Origin: Vibrio metoecus
Lineage (GTDB): Bacteria > Pseudomonadota > Gammaproteobacteria > Enterobacterales > Vibrionaceae
Direction of reading: 5' to 3'
NCBI RefSeq assembly: GCF_000696385.1
Contig: NZ_JJMN01000021.1
Span: 1-64,000, forward strand
DNA: 64,000 nt
Position numbers and translations under genes: made by a program. The notes under the pieces are model-generated. The model did no database searches and had not been told where the DNA came from. It worked only from the letters and a program-made list of their open reading frames with translations. Positions 19,032 through 27,328 of this stretch are shown one piece after another; within the stretch, counting starts at the first letter, position 1, and every line of letters starts with the position of its first letter.

Positions 19032-19985
19032 TTAGAAATAAAATGAGTTTGGTACAGTCGAACCAAGGTTTGGTCTGACGGTTGGTTGTGGTATTGCACG
19101 TAAGTTATCTGCCTGAGCAGATACTGGCTGTGCGGGTTTAGGTTCAGGTTTGGGCATCAGTTGTCTGATATCCAATTGACCTTCACCGTGCATTCTCATC
19201 TTGTCTGGATCAGACAAAATTAAAATGGTCGCCATCAGTTCGTGATAGAGATTGTCTGTCACAGGGCCGGTCTTCGGCAGACGAACAAATAAATTGTCCA
19301 TCGCTTCAACCATCGGCTGAACTCGATGATCCAGGAAGGACAAACCATCCAACTTGTCTCTTAATCGCTTGAGCGGATTAAGGGCTCGCTGACTGATTTG
19401 ATTCTTGCCTGCAACGGAACGCTCAAACAGTTCATTGGCATCACGAGCCACCTCCCTAAAGAGGGTGTGTCCCATACCATTGACCTTGTCATCTAAGCCT
19501 CCAGCTTGTTCAGCCGGTTGCATTCGATAGATGGCATAATCGAACTGAAGCCGTTGTTCCACGTCTTCGATGGGTGACAGCGCACGCCGGATTGCATCTG
19601 CAAATTCCGGGTGTTTCGCAACCCAGTCAAACGTCACCTGATCATAGTTGTCCAAGAACAACTGCTTACACTGCGCAAACTCCTGACCGATCCGGTCAAG
19701 CTCTGGAACAATCTGATCAATTCGGTCTTCAGGGACGGCATAGCCACCTAAAAACCGCACACCGACTTGCTCACACAAGCGCTGCGCTTCTTTTTTAAGC
19801 CGTTCAAAGTTCGCCAATGCCTCTGGGTCGCAAATTTTTTTACTCCCTAAGCTGGCAACATCCTTCGGTGGAAGTTGGCTGCCATTGGCTAATCTGAAAT
19901 CTTCAGGCCTTAGTTTTTTTCTACCGCTCCAGATGGAACAGTCGATGTGACAAATCAAAAGTTTGTCGAGGGTTTGAATACTCAT
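19032..19985 (-). CDS. DUF3150 protein
   Basis: 317 residues, mostly helical, matching DUF3150 proteins that accompany CobS/CobT-like pairs in ICEs and phages. Pro-rich stretch (about 265-300) before a distinct C-terminal tail ending NSFYF; the exo product ends SSFYF and the WGR-like protein NYYF. The tail may be a shared docking peptide (inference). Function unknown. Confidence 0.75.
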   Translation of the reverse strand: MSIQTLDKLLICHIDCSIWSGRKKLRPEDFRLANGSQLPPKDVASLGSKKICDPEALANFERLKKEAQRLCEQVGVRFLGGYAVPEDRIDQIVPELDRIGQEFAQCKQLFLDNYDQVTFDWVAKHPEFADAIRRALSPIEDVEQRLQFDYAIYRMQPAEQAGGLDDKVNGMGHTLFREVARDANELFERSVAGKNQISQRALNPLKRLRDKLDGLSFLDHRVQPMVEAMDNLFVRLPKTGPVTDNLYHELMATILILSDPDKMRMHGEGQLDIRQLMPKPEPKPAQPVSAQADNLRAIPQPTVRPNLGSTVPNSFYF

Positions 19986-19986
19986 A

Positions 19987-20048
19987 GTGCATCCTCATGC
20001 GAGATGGGGACGCACCACTCCCAACAGGAGCAATGGCCCCCGTTTGGG
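19987..20048 (-). promoter_or_regulatory. Paired-hairpin leader of the DUF3150 gene (SD-masking)
   Basis: Hairpin 1 at 20020-20048. Hairpin 2 at 19987-20015 is an 8-bp stem GTGCGTCC/GGATGCAC covering the GAGGA ribosome site. Competing pairing: GGGGGC (20036-20041) with GTCCCC (20006-20011). Confidence 0.66.
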
Positions 20049-20083
20049 TGGTAGTAGTTGACGCGCTAATGGCAATACCACTA

Positions 20084-20851
20084 TCAGAAATAGTAATTTT
20101 GCGAATCAGGCGACGATTGGTTGAGATCGATTTTCGCAGGCATTAAGTCCAGTGCTTCAGCAATCGGGCGAACCCGCTCTAAATCACTGCCTAGCAACCG
20201 CAATACATCTTTTTCCAACTTCAGTTGGTCGGATACTTCTATCCCTTCAGGACTCGCTACTGTGAGCGAACACAATGGTGGTAATTGACGCTTAAAGGCC
20301 AGTAACAGCAACAATGGCCACGGGCCATCATCAGTGTTAACAATGCCAGCGCCTTCACCTGACACCATGCTGATTTGATTGGTACTAGGTAATCCGCTTT
20401 TGCAAAACCCTAATGACCATTTTCCAATCCTGACCTGGTTATCATCAATAACAGCCAAGCCATAGGCTTCAAGCAGCTTTGCCATATCGAACAACGCTTT
20501 TTGAGCCAGCGAGATTTGGCCATTGACGTCCTTGCGAGTACGAAACTCCCAACTGACGTTATTGGCGCACGCGACGCTATCTAGCGCATTTGAGAGTTCA
20601 AATGGCCGCCCTTGATGATCAATGCCGACTTGTCCAACAAATCGATAACCCTTGTTGATTTTCTCATTGATTCGTCGGTCTGCTTCAGCGTTAGGATCAG
20701 TCGAGTCAATCAATCGCTGCTGCGACATTTGACCAGCTTTTCCAAACCGAACTTCAATCTCCTGGGTGTCTGATCCAACGTAAATGGCCCATTCTTTGGC
20801 TGTCCCATCAGAATGACTGTAACGGTAAAGAGCAAAGCACTTTTCCATCAT
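20084..20851 (-). CDS. WGR-like domain hypothetical protein
   Basis: About 255 residues from the ATG at 20851, which overlaps the cobS-like stop as TGATG; GGGAGGA lies just upstream. N-terminal region (FALYRYSHSDGTAKEWAIYV...GKAGQMSQQ) resembles a WGR-type nucleic-acid-binding domain. The rest is not recognised. It ends NYYF, like two other products of the operon. Translational coupling to the AAA+ gene suggests a common complex. Confidence 0.6.
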   Translation of the reverse strand: MMEKCFALYRYSHSDGTAKEWAIYVGSDTQEIEVRFGKAGQMSQQRLIDSTDPNAEADRRINEKINKGYRFVGQVGIDHQGRPFELSNALDSVACANNVSWEFRTRKDVNGQISLAQKALFDMAKLLEAYGLAVIDDNQVRIGKWSLGFCKSGLPSTNQISMVSGEGAGIVNTDDGPWPLLLLLAFKRQLPPLCSLTVASPEGIEVSDQLKLEKDVLRLLGSDLERVRPIAEALDLMPAKIDLNQSSPDSQNYYF

Positions 20852-21810
20852 CAATCCTCCCAGTGGTCACCGAAGACATCAGCGGCAATACGGTGAATAG
20901 CTTCACGTTGCTCCAACTCAGCACGAGCCGTCAAAGACCGAACCAGTGCATACTCCACTGCGTTAGGAGCACCTTTGAAAGCAAGTGTTAACTTTGCCCA
21001 GCGCACCAAGGTCCTAGTGGACATGGTGATACTAAGCTCAGCACCGCCATCCGCGCCCCCAATAAAGAGACGACGAATGTCACCAGCCACTTTCACCATT
21101 TTCTGGCGAAAGACTTCTGGCAAGCCCGGCGCAACGTTCTCCAGAATGGCTTCCTCTACAGAAGGCTCTGCATAGGTCGCTTCGATGATTCTAAAGCGAT
21201 CAAGAAAAGCCAAATTCTGTTGGAGCACACCTTGATACAAGCCCGTTTGGTCACCGCTGCCCGCACTGTTGCCGGTAGCGATAAAACGAAACTTGGCATG
21301 TGGCATGATGATCTCACCGCCATTTTGTGCGATGACCAACGGGGCACCTTCCAAAATGTCATTGAGCCCAGCCAGTTCAGCAGGCTCAGCAAGATCCATT
21401 TCATTAATGATCAGCAAATGGCCATGCTTGACAGCCAGTGCCAGCGGCCCATACACAAAGGTCATGTTGCCATTAACCAGTGTGTGGTGACCGATAAGAT
21501 CGGACAACTCCAATCGACCGTGCGCAGTAATTTGCTGAACAGGCCAATTCAATCGAGAAGCAACTTGGCAAATTAGCGAGGTCTTACCGCATCCCGTGGG
21601 GCCTGTAATATACAAACCGTCACCGTCTGGGTGAGACAAGAACGCCAATACGTCACGTAAGTCTTCTTTTCTAAAAACATACTCGTCCTTGCGAACGGGA
21701 ATGTTTGGATGGGTAGTGTCGGCACCATATCCTTCCAGAACGAAAGCATCAGGAGCCGGGACATTAAACGCTTGATTCACTTGAACCAAAAATGGGGATT
21801 GTTCTGTCAT
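20851..21810 (-). CDS. cobS: CobS-like MoxR-type AAA+ ATPase
   Basis: 319 residues from the ATG at 21810 (GAGG 7 nt upstream); a longer start at 21822 is less likely. Walker A TGPTGCGKTSL, Walker B LLIINEMDLAEP, sensor 1 FRFIATGNSAG and a helical lid. Closest to CobS-type MoxR ATPases carried with a VWA/CobT-like partner, here at 16.8-18.5 kb. The true cobaltochelatase role is unlikely in an ICE; a DNA- or protein-remodelling role is inferred. The symbol is the usual label for this SXT gene. Confidence 0.88.
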   Translation of the reverse strand: MTEQSPFLVQVNQAFNVPAPDAFVLEGYGADTTHPNIPVRKDEYVFRKEDLRDVLAFLSHPDGDGLYITGPTGCGKTSLICQVASRLNWPVQQITAHGRLELSDLIGHHTLVNGNMTFVYGPLALAVKHGHLLIINEMDLAEPAELAGLNDILEGAPLVIAQNGGEIIMPHAKFRFIATGNSAGSGDQTGLYQGVLQQNLAFLDRFRIIEATYAEPSVEEAILENVAPGLPEVFRQKMVKVAGDIRRLFIGGADGGAELSITMSTRTLVRWAKLTLAFKGAPNAVEYALVRSLTARAELEQREAIHRIAADVFGDHWED

Positions 21811-21812
21811 GG

Positions 21813-21876
21813 TAAACCTCATTTAGTTTTAACGACGGCCCCATCGCCCCAACGAGGGAATGAAGTCCCCGTCGGG
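21813..21876 (-). promoter_or_regulatory. Paired-hairpin leader of the CobS-like gene
   Basis: Hairpin 1 at 21848-21876 (CCCGACG-GGGA / TCCC-CGTTGGG with a bulge). Hairpin 2 at 21813-21831 (TAAAACT/AGGTTTA, one mismatch) partly covers the GAGG site. The competing pairing is weaker here: GACGG (21869-21873) with CCGTC (21834-21838). Confidence 0.5.
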
Positions 21877-22023
21877 TGGTGTGTTGATTGTGGTATGGCT
21901 GTGTATGTAAGAGTTCAGCTCGCTCTATCATTCGTACCCAGCATTGGCTACGAGTGAAACTGCTTTCTGATGCACTCGATGTAAGCGCATGAGAAAGGAG
22001 CCGAAATCGGCTCCAAGTGAACG

Positions 22024-23042
22024 TTAAAAGTAAAATGAGCTCGGCGAGTCACCTGGCAGAACCAAGTTATCTTGCTCAAGACTGATTTTGATTGGTGTTT
22101 CAACGGGCTGCTCTGGCTTATTGGTGCTAATGCGCAACCGCTCTTGTGGCGCTTTTCGGTAAGCGGCTAAAACCTGTTCATCCAGCTCGCCTAACTTATC
22201 GGTGGCCAATTGCTTATAGTCCACCGTGCCCGCCATCATGTAGCGGCTGAGTTTGACCCCAGCATAGTCGGCATGAGCGTAGTTACCCATCATGGCGACC
22301 AATTTTGACTGGGCGTCTCGCATTTCCTCTTTCAAAGATTTGATGTGATTTTCCAGTCGGACCACTTCGGCATGTGCTGAGCAATACTGTCGAGACAGCG
22401 ATGTCCAACGGTATTGGGCTTCACCCTTGGGAACAAAACAATCTTGCTCAGGGCATTTTGACGGCTCTTTTTTGGTCTGTACTAACTCCCAAAACTGAAG
22501 CGCTGTTTCTTGCAACTCAGTTAAGAACGCCGCGTCTCGCTGTATTTCAAACTACAATCAGTTGATCCTCAAAATAAGAAAACAAACCAACCTCGCGTGC
22601 TATTGGCGACCAGTATTTGATGCTGTACTTGCACCCAATACAACTGGTACGCCTCGCTTTGTTCTCGGTGAGCTTGCACATCCTCAAAAACTGACTGGCA
22701 AGGACATTTCAGTTCAACGGGTTCGCCCGCATCGTTGATGCCATCAAAGCTGGCTCGAAAGATTGCGTTATGATCGGCTTCTGCACATAACGGCAGAAGA
22801 AAGTCATTATGCGCATTCTCAAATGCTCGCCTTGCTTGAGGCTCCAACCTTATACCACGAAGCACATTTGGATTATTCGACAGGTCTTCCGGTAATACGA
22901 ATCCGGTTTTTTCTGCCCATAATCGCCAAGGTGTTTTGTAGGGTGAACGCCCCATAATAATTGGGGCTTCAGATGCCGTAACCCCTGCAATGCGCCACTG
23001 GTGCCATGCAGGAGTACGTTGTGATAGGTCGATAACCTTCAT
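22024..23042 (-). CDS. exo: Lambda Exo-like/YqaJ alkaline exonuclease (frameshifted)
   Basis: 5'-3' exonuclease partner of Bet. Residues 1-150 show the YqaJ fold: WHQWRIAGVTASEAPIIMG, LRGIRLEPQARRAFE, and the active site ASFDGI...VELKCP...QHQI. An extra T at about 22576-22580 and another at about 22547-22550 split it into two open frames. Correcting both gives 338 residues, the length known for SXT exo. The C-terminus ends SPSSFYF. Bet and Exo form a recombinase pair that generates hybrid ICEs. Confidence 0.9.
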
Positions 23043-23046
23043 ATTG

Positions 23047-23094
23047 CCTCCTTTGAAGGGAGACTCCCCTGAAGGAGAGAACTCCCCTTCAGGG
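23047..23094 (-). promoter_or_regulatory. Paired-hairpin leader of exo (SD-masking)
   Basis: Hairpin 1 at 23067-23094 is a perfect 9-bp stem CCCTGAAGG/CCTTCAGGG. Hairpin 2 at 23047-23062 draws in the AAGGAGG site. Competing pairing: TGAAGGGG (23084-23091) with TCCCTTCA (23054-23061), eight pairs with one G-U. Confidence 0.66.
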
Positions 23095-23102
23095 TTAAGT
23101 GG

Positions 23103-23246
23103 TTACTTTGCAGCTTGTGCTAACGCTGTTTGGTGCTGAACAACACTTGCTTGAACCGAATCAATTGCCGCTTTACCGGCTTGAATCGAACCTAAGACAA
23201 GGGCAACAACCAATACCAAGCGAAAAAGTGAGGCTGATTTAGTCAT
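23103..23246 (-). CDS. Small membrane or exported protein (47 residues)
   Basis: A 47-codon frame, MTKSASLFRLVLVVALVLGS..., with GGAG 8 nt before the ATG. A single hydrophobic N-terminal segment (residues 7-22) followed by a short helical tail. It sits between bet and exo and has its own paired-hairpin leader, which argues it is a real gene. Function unknown. Confidence 0.7.
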   Translation of the reverse strand: MTKSASLFRLVLVVALVLGSIQAGKAAIDSVQASVVQHQTALAQAAK

Positions 23247-23306
23247 GGAAGATCTCCAAAAAAAAGACGAGACCTTCCCCCTGACGGGAGAATAATCCCG
23301 CCAGGG
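23247..23306 (-). promoter_or_regulatory. Paired-hairpin leader of the 47-residue gene (SD-masking)
   Basis: Hairpin 1 at 23279-23306 (CCCTGGCGGGA / TCCCGTCAGGG). Hairpin 2 at 23247-23278: a 10-bp stem with one G-U holding the GGAG site, closed by a T-rich loop. Competing pairing CGGGATT (23294-23300) with GGTCTCG (23268-23274) includes three wobble pairs. Confidence 0.66.
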
Positions 23307-23328
23307 TTAGTAAAATGAATGCGTGGCG

Positions 23329-24147
23329 CTAAGAAGCTAAAGGCTGTGTGAGCGCTTTGGCTGCTTGTTGCTGAGCATTAAAGATTTCTTGCTTCGCAAA
23401 CGTCAGCTCAACACCTTGAAAATGTTCATTGGCATATTCCAATGCACTATTCCAAGCGTTTGAAGCTTCCGCCCGCTCGATAAGCTTGTAAACAAGCCCT
23501 CGGGTTCGATCATCAACTTGCTCGGGTGGAATCACAGATGGCTCAACAACGTGTGTTGCTTGGCCTTCGATAATTCGCTCCGCTTCGTCTTGATCGAAAA
23601 TTCCCACAAAGCCAAACGCAATGCGGGAACACTGGATCATGGATTTATGTCTTAGCATTCGCTTAGTGTGCGTCTGCCATGGACCATCTACACGGTAAGG
23701 GCCATTTTTGCCATTACCTTCAAAAGGCGGCCGATAGACTTCATCCAGATACTCAGTGATTTTGACTGGGTGCGAACGGTCGCGCCGGTAGATGATGCAT
23801 TCCATCCATTCAGGGCATTCTTTCGCGCCATCCAGTGAGACTTTGTTTTCTGAAGTCTTAAACTCCATGCCATCAAACTGGTCGTGTTGATTGATGATGC
23901 GAGACCATCCATCGACACCTACCACTGGAATAATTCCAGCTTGCTTATCAGGGAACGCAAAAATCTCTTTGGTGAAAGGGTTCAAGCCGTACTGATCTGC
24001 AACCACCAAGAGCGCCATCATCTGCTCATTGGTCGGTGCACTACCGTCACGTTGCTTGAATGCTGTTGCTTTTAGGGTATCGAACAATTTGTTTGGATCG
24101 ACACTAAAGCGCTCAGCAAAGCGTTGGATTAGCTTTGGTTTTTCCAT
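23329..24147 (-). CDS. bet: Bet/RecT-type single-strand annealing protein
   Basis: 272 residues from the ATG at 24147 (GGAG 9 nt upstream); the TTG five codons earlier lies inside the leader hairpin. RecT/Bet features: ATAFKQRDGSAPTNEQMMALLVVADQYGLNPFTKEI and PVVGVDGWSRIINQH. It anneals homologous strands with Exo and is expressed under SetCD control in SXT. The C-terminal third is Gln/Ala rich. Confidence 0.95.
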   Translation of the reverse strand: MEKPKLIQRFAERFSVDPNKLFDTLKATAFKQRDGSAPTNEQMMALLVVADQYGLNPFTKEIFAFPDKQAGIIPVVGVDGWSRIINQHDQFDGMEFKTSENKVSLDGAKECPEWMECIIYRRDRSHPVKITEYLDEVYRPPFEGNGKNGPYRVDGPWQTHTKRMLRHKSMIQCSRIAFGFVGIFDQDEAERIIEGQATHVVEPSVIPPEQVDDRTRGLVYKLIERAEASNAWNSALEYANEHFQGVELTFAKQEIFNAQQQAAKALTQPLAS

Positions 24148-24151
24148 TATG

Positions 24152-24207
24152 GACTCCGACAATCAAAGTGGGAGTCTGCCCCTGACGGGAAAGTACTCCC
24201 GGCTGGG
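24152..24207 (-). promoter_or_regulatory. Paired-hairpin leader of bet (SD-masking)
   Basis: Hairpin 1 at 24180-24207 (CCCAGCCGGGA / TCCCGTCAGGG). Hairpin 2 at 24152-24176 (GACTCC/GGAGTC) buries the GGAG site. Competing pairing: GGGAGT (24195-24200) with ACTCCC (24170-24175). Confidence 0.68.
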
Positions 24208-24226
24208 TTAAAGCGTTTTTGCTCGG

Positions 24227-24646
24227 TTAAAAATCTGGTTCAGGATAAGTTTGTGCCCAATTAGCTTGGGAGCTCGCATCATCCGCCGGTGATGGCTCAG
24301 ATGCTTTGTTCACACTATCAAGAAGCAGAAACTCGTCCGCGTCCACTTCGCTCAATCGATGCTTAATGCCATCTTTCTCCCATGAACGCGTGCGCTGAGG
24401 CCCTTGAACAAAAAGCTTCGCTCCTTTTTGGATTAAATCTTTTGCCCTTAGCCCTAACTTAAATCCACCACGATCTCGAAAAACGACCCGATGCCATTCC
24501 GTATGCTCTTTGAGCTCATTGGATTGACGGTCGCGCCATTTCTCAGAAGTGGCCAGTGAAATACTGGTCACTAAATCACCTGATGGATAGGCTCGTGTCT
24601 CTGGCTCAGAGCCAACGTAGCCTATGAGTGTTACTTGGTTTTTCAT
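24227..24646 (-). CDS. ssb: Single-stranded DNA-binding protein
   Basis: 139 residues. OB-fold SSB: MKNQVTLIGYVGSEPETR, then WRDRQSNELKEHTEWHRVVF and KGAKLFVQGPQRTR, and an acidic tail ending PEPDF (standard tip DDDIPF). First recombination gene of the operon, followed by bet and exo. It shares its transcript with the 108-residue gene only 15 nt upstream. Confidence 0.95.
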   Translation of the reverse strand: MKNQVTLIGYVGSEPETRAYPSGDLVTSISLATSEKWRDRQSNELKEHTEWHRVVFRDRGGFKLGLRAKDLIQKGAKLFVQGPQRTRSWEKDGIKHRLSEVDADEFLLLDSVNKASEPSPADDASSQANWAQTYPEPDF

Positions 24647-24661
24647 GATGTTCTCCTCGTC

Positions 24662-24988
24662 TTAGTTGAACTCTGTGCACACAGTTGCTTCTACCCGGCT
24701 GGGCAAAGAAGACTGACGACGCAGATAGGTTGGTATTTCGAGTAAAGCCATGTCGTACTGATGTGGCTCTTTGTAAAACGCAGATGTCAAACGGGGCATA
24801 CCAGGAGCTTTAGGCACTGCCATTGGACGACGTTTTGGTTTTGGTGTGAGCAATCGCTTGATTTGAGTAAGGACAAATCGAAACGGGCGCACGCTTTGAC
24901 GAGCAAGCAATCGCAAAAGCGACCAGCTCAGTTTTGCAAGCAACATAATGCCTGCGATTTGGATAATAAATCCGCAGATATATTCCAT
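24662..24988 (-). CDS. Small basic inner-membrane protein
   Basis: 108 residues with a hydrophobic N-terminus (about 4-30) and a basic middle (RQSVRPFRFVLTQIKRLLTPKPKRR). First gene of the minus-strand recombination operon, 15 nt before ssb. Not recognised; possibly membrane-anchored. Confidence 0.6.
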   Translation of the reverse strand: MEYICGFIIQIAGIMLLAKLSWSLLRLLARQSVRPFRFVLTQIKRLLTPKPKRRPMAVPKAPGMPRLTSAFYKEPHQYDMALLEIPTYLRRQSSLPSRVEATVCTEFN

Positions 24989-24990
24989 TA

Positions 24991-25052
24991 GTGACTCCTT
25001 AATTTGGTTGTGAAGGAGTCACCCCCAACTGGGGAGAACTCCCCCAGTTGGG
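24991..25052 (-). promoter_or_regulatory. Paired-hairpin leader at the head of the recombination operon (SD-masking)
   Basis: The clearest copy. Hairpin 1 at 25024-25052 has a perfect 11-bp stem (CCCAACTGGGG/CCCCAGTTGGG). Hairpin 2 at 24991-25022 has a perfect 10-bp stem (GTGACTCCTT/AAGGAGTCAC) whose 3' arm is the AAGGAG ribosome site. Competing pairing: GGGGAGTT (25037-25044) with GACTCCTT (25013-25020). Confidence 0.75.
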
Positions 25053-25355
25053 TGGTGAAAAGGCGAACCGCAAGGAACGCATGGTTGAGCATGTAAAAAC
25101 ATGCAGGCTATTTGTTTAAGGAGGCTAGCTACCTCTTAGTACCACTGAGAAAACTCAGCGGCGGGCTTCCTTTGAGCTCATGCTCTCAGGCGCAGATATC
25201 ACTGAAACAGATCAGCAATATTTGATAATCAGTGTAACCGTCTTATCCAGACAGGATAGTTAGAAAGATGCTCAATTCTTCCACCTAGCTGAAAGGCCAT
25301 TACCTCACAGAGGATTAGGCTAGGGACTGATTATTGTCATATCAGGAGCAAACTT
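25053..25355. other. Hairpin-rich intergenic region upstream of two divergent genes
   Basis: 303 nt without a gene. At least seven short hairpins stand in a row: 25089-25104 (GCATG/CATGC), 25121-25135, 25145-25158 (CTGAG-AAAA-CTCAG), 25169-25190, 25200-25234 (CACTGA/TCAGTG), 25244-25258 (TATCC/GGATA) and 25284-25324 (CCTAGC/GCTAGG). It must also hold the promoters of the ssb-bet-exo operon (minus) and the DUF1845-type gene (plus). It could encode a structured RNA or be a protein-binding array. Confidence 0.5.
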
Positions 25356-25958
25356 ATGGCCCAAGCAAAACCCAATTACTCAAAACCCATCTTTGAACAA
25401 TCATTCACAATTAACAGCTTACAGGCACAACGTGTCGTTGACCGTGTTTTTAGACGGACGGTCAGTGCGCTTTACGGAATCGATGTGATCCTGCGCATCA
25501 TTGGCGATGAGAACGAAATTGATGAAGTGGAACAGATCATTAGCCAGTTGATCGAGGATTGCGCTAAAGCGGTAGACAACGAACAAGCTCGTTTGGACAA
25601 ACTGATGGAGTCCAATGGCATCGATGAAGTACCTGACTACACCGACCCGATAACCTTCAACGCCAAAATAAGCTCGCCCCAAGTTGGCCAGTTTGTTGGC
25701 TTAGTGCGCAAACTCGATGCGTTGATGATCTCAATGGACACACTCTGGTTATCTAGCGTGCTTAGCAACAAGCAACGTGTTGATGGTAACTACGCATGGC
25801 AACAGCGCATTATCAAACTGGCTAGGCGCATTATTGATATCGAAATTCGAGCCCGAAAATCAGCTCAAGCTAAGGGTAAAGAAGCAGAAGTTGAACAAGC
25901 TGTGCCATCAACCGATGACGATATCACTGAAGAGGAAACAGATATCCCCGCCAACTAG
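25356..25958 (+). CDS. DUF1845/PFL_4669-type ICE protein
   Basis: 200 residues, helical, acidic C-terminus. The pattern FEQSFTINSLQAQRVVDRVFRR...LYGIDVILRIIG resembles the DUF1845/PFL_4669 family of ICE and IncC-plasmid proteins. A regulatory role (as proposed for related IncC genes) is possible but not shown here. SD AGGAG before the ATG. It faces the recombination operon and bounds hot spot 4; it ends inside an 8-bp repeat array and is followed by a terminator. Confidence 0.6.
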   Translation: MAQAKPNYSKPIFEQSFTINSLQAQRVVDRVFRRTVSALYGIDVILRIIGDENEIDEVEQIISQLIEDCAKAVDNEQARLDKLMESNGIDEVPDYTDPITFNAKISSPQVGQFVGLVRKLDALMISMDTLWLSSVLSNKQRVDGNYAWQQRIIKLARRIIDIEIRARKSAQAKGKEAEVEQAVPSTDDDITEEETDIPAN

Positions 25959-25998
25959 CCAGCTAGCCAGCTAGCCAGCTAGCCAACTAGCCAACTAG
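25951..25998 (+). repeat. Six-copy 8-bp tandem repeat
   Basis: CCARCTAG repeated six times without interruption (A,G,G,G,A,A at the variable base). The stop codon of the preceding gene is the TAG of the first unit. Copy number is likely variable by slippage. Each unit contains CTAG. Confidence 0.9.
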
Positions 25999-26011
25999 GC
26001 TCCCATCAACC

Positions 26012-26030
26012 AGCCCCTCTCGAAGGGGCT
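26012..26030 (+). terminator. Terminator after the DUF1845-type gene
   Basis: AGCCCCT / AGGGGCT stem, CTCGA loop, then CTTCATCTT. The loop and stem are strong; the T-tract is modest. Confidence 0.7.
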
Positions 26031-26072
26031 CTTCATCTTGCTGTATTTTCTATCAAAATCATTAAAATGAAT

Positions 26073-27328
26073 TTAGAAAATATTCTTACCTGAGCGCTTC
26101 AACTGCTCGATGACCCATTGCCCAACACTCAGAACACCAATAGGCAATCCATCATGCAGCCTTGGATCTGGATCAAAGGCTGTTTCAAGCATCTCAACTA
26201 TTTTTCCCCTTTTAGACGAGCCTTTGCAGCTTCAACCAATTTCCCCTTATCATCAGGACGTGGCAAGTCGACTTTGTTCAAGCAAACAAGGATTGGTCTC
26301 CTCTTGACAGAGAGCTGTTTAAGGCTTTGAACCTCCACATCGCTGATACCTCGATTGATGTCAACGACCATCAAGAAGATATCTGCATGATTCAAGTGAT
26401 CTGCCGTAATATCATTGACATTGCGGTTGATGTCATTAAATCCGGGGAAGTTAACAACGCGAGTCACGTCAGTGGGTTTACCTCTTCCAGAGGGGTCCCA
26501 ATTGTAAATCTCTGTTTCAGAGGTGGACCCTGCAACTGGATTCACGTTGTTGGTATCTATGCTGAATACAGCTTTCAATAAAGCGTCTTTGCCCACGGAA
26601 CCCTCTCCAACAACGCCTACCACTACTCTGCTCTGGACCATCTGACGAAGCAACGCGACATGAATAACCGCTGGCACCGTTTTGCGATAGGCTGGTCCGG
26701 CTAAATCAAATGCAAGCCATGCACCGGATACAATCCATCCAATCGGTCCAAGAGCAGCCCCTATTGTCCGAGTTATTGCAGCATTAGTAGCAAATGACAG
26801 GCCTGATCCAAGCAATGCTCTGGAAATTAGATTGGCTACAATCAGTGAAATTTTGTAAACGGCGACCCCCCCGAATTCCTTCAACAGGAGTTGAGTGATA
26901 ATCAATCCGCTTGAGCCGATAGGGATGTCTTTGGAAGATATCCCGATAGAAGCCATGAGTTGTCGACGTTCTTCTTCAGTCATTTTGTCCAAGGCGTCCG
27001 CAAATAACTTTTCAATGATCTTCTTCTCATTGGCGCTTGCCGGTCCTTCAACAATACCCGGGACTTTTAGTTTTTTACCTACGTCATAAACCACTTCGCT
27101 ATACGGCACTCCATCACCACCCCTAAACAAGGTAGCGAAATCATTACTGCCCATTTTGCGCAGATGGCTGGCAATTGTGCGCGCATCATTTTCAGTGGAC
27201 GTCTTGGAAAGCCTCAGCTCGGATTTGTCCAGATCCAAGTACTTCAATAGTGGATCAATATCTTTTGGATCATATCCAAGGGCTTTCTGAATTACGGTTT
27301 CGAGAGATAGTTCTTGCTTAGTTGTCAT
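26073..27328 (-). CDS. YaaW-like/GTPase membrane-associated protein (3' frameshift)
   Basis: About 418 residues after adding one base to an A-run near 26206; without it the frame stops at 26198. Residues ~1-225 resemble the YaaW (DUF3944) family with hydrophobic segments (about 140-210). Then a GTPase domain: G1 GEGSVGKDALLKA (near 243-255), G3 NFPGFND, G4 NKVDL. The G1 is unusual (GKD in place of GKS/GKT). The restored C-terminus continues KIVEMLETAFDPDPRLHDG. Co-transcribed with the 122-residue glycine-zipper gene from a sigma54-like promoter. Possible membrane-acting effector. Confidence 0.72.

Noticed and set aside
26190-26215. Programmed -1 frameshift in the GTPase gene
   Set aside because: The A-run is present but no canonical slippery heptamer in the right phase; one missing A explains it better given the same pattern elsewhere.
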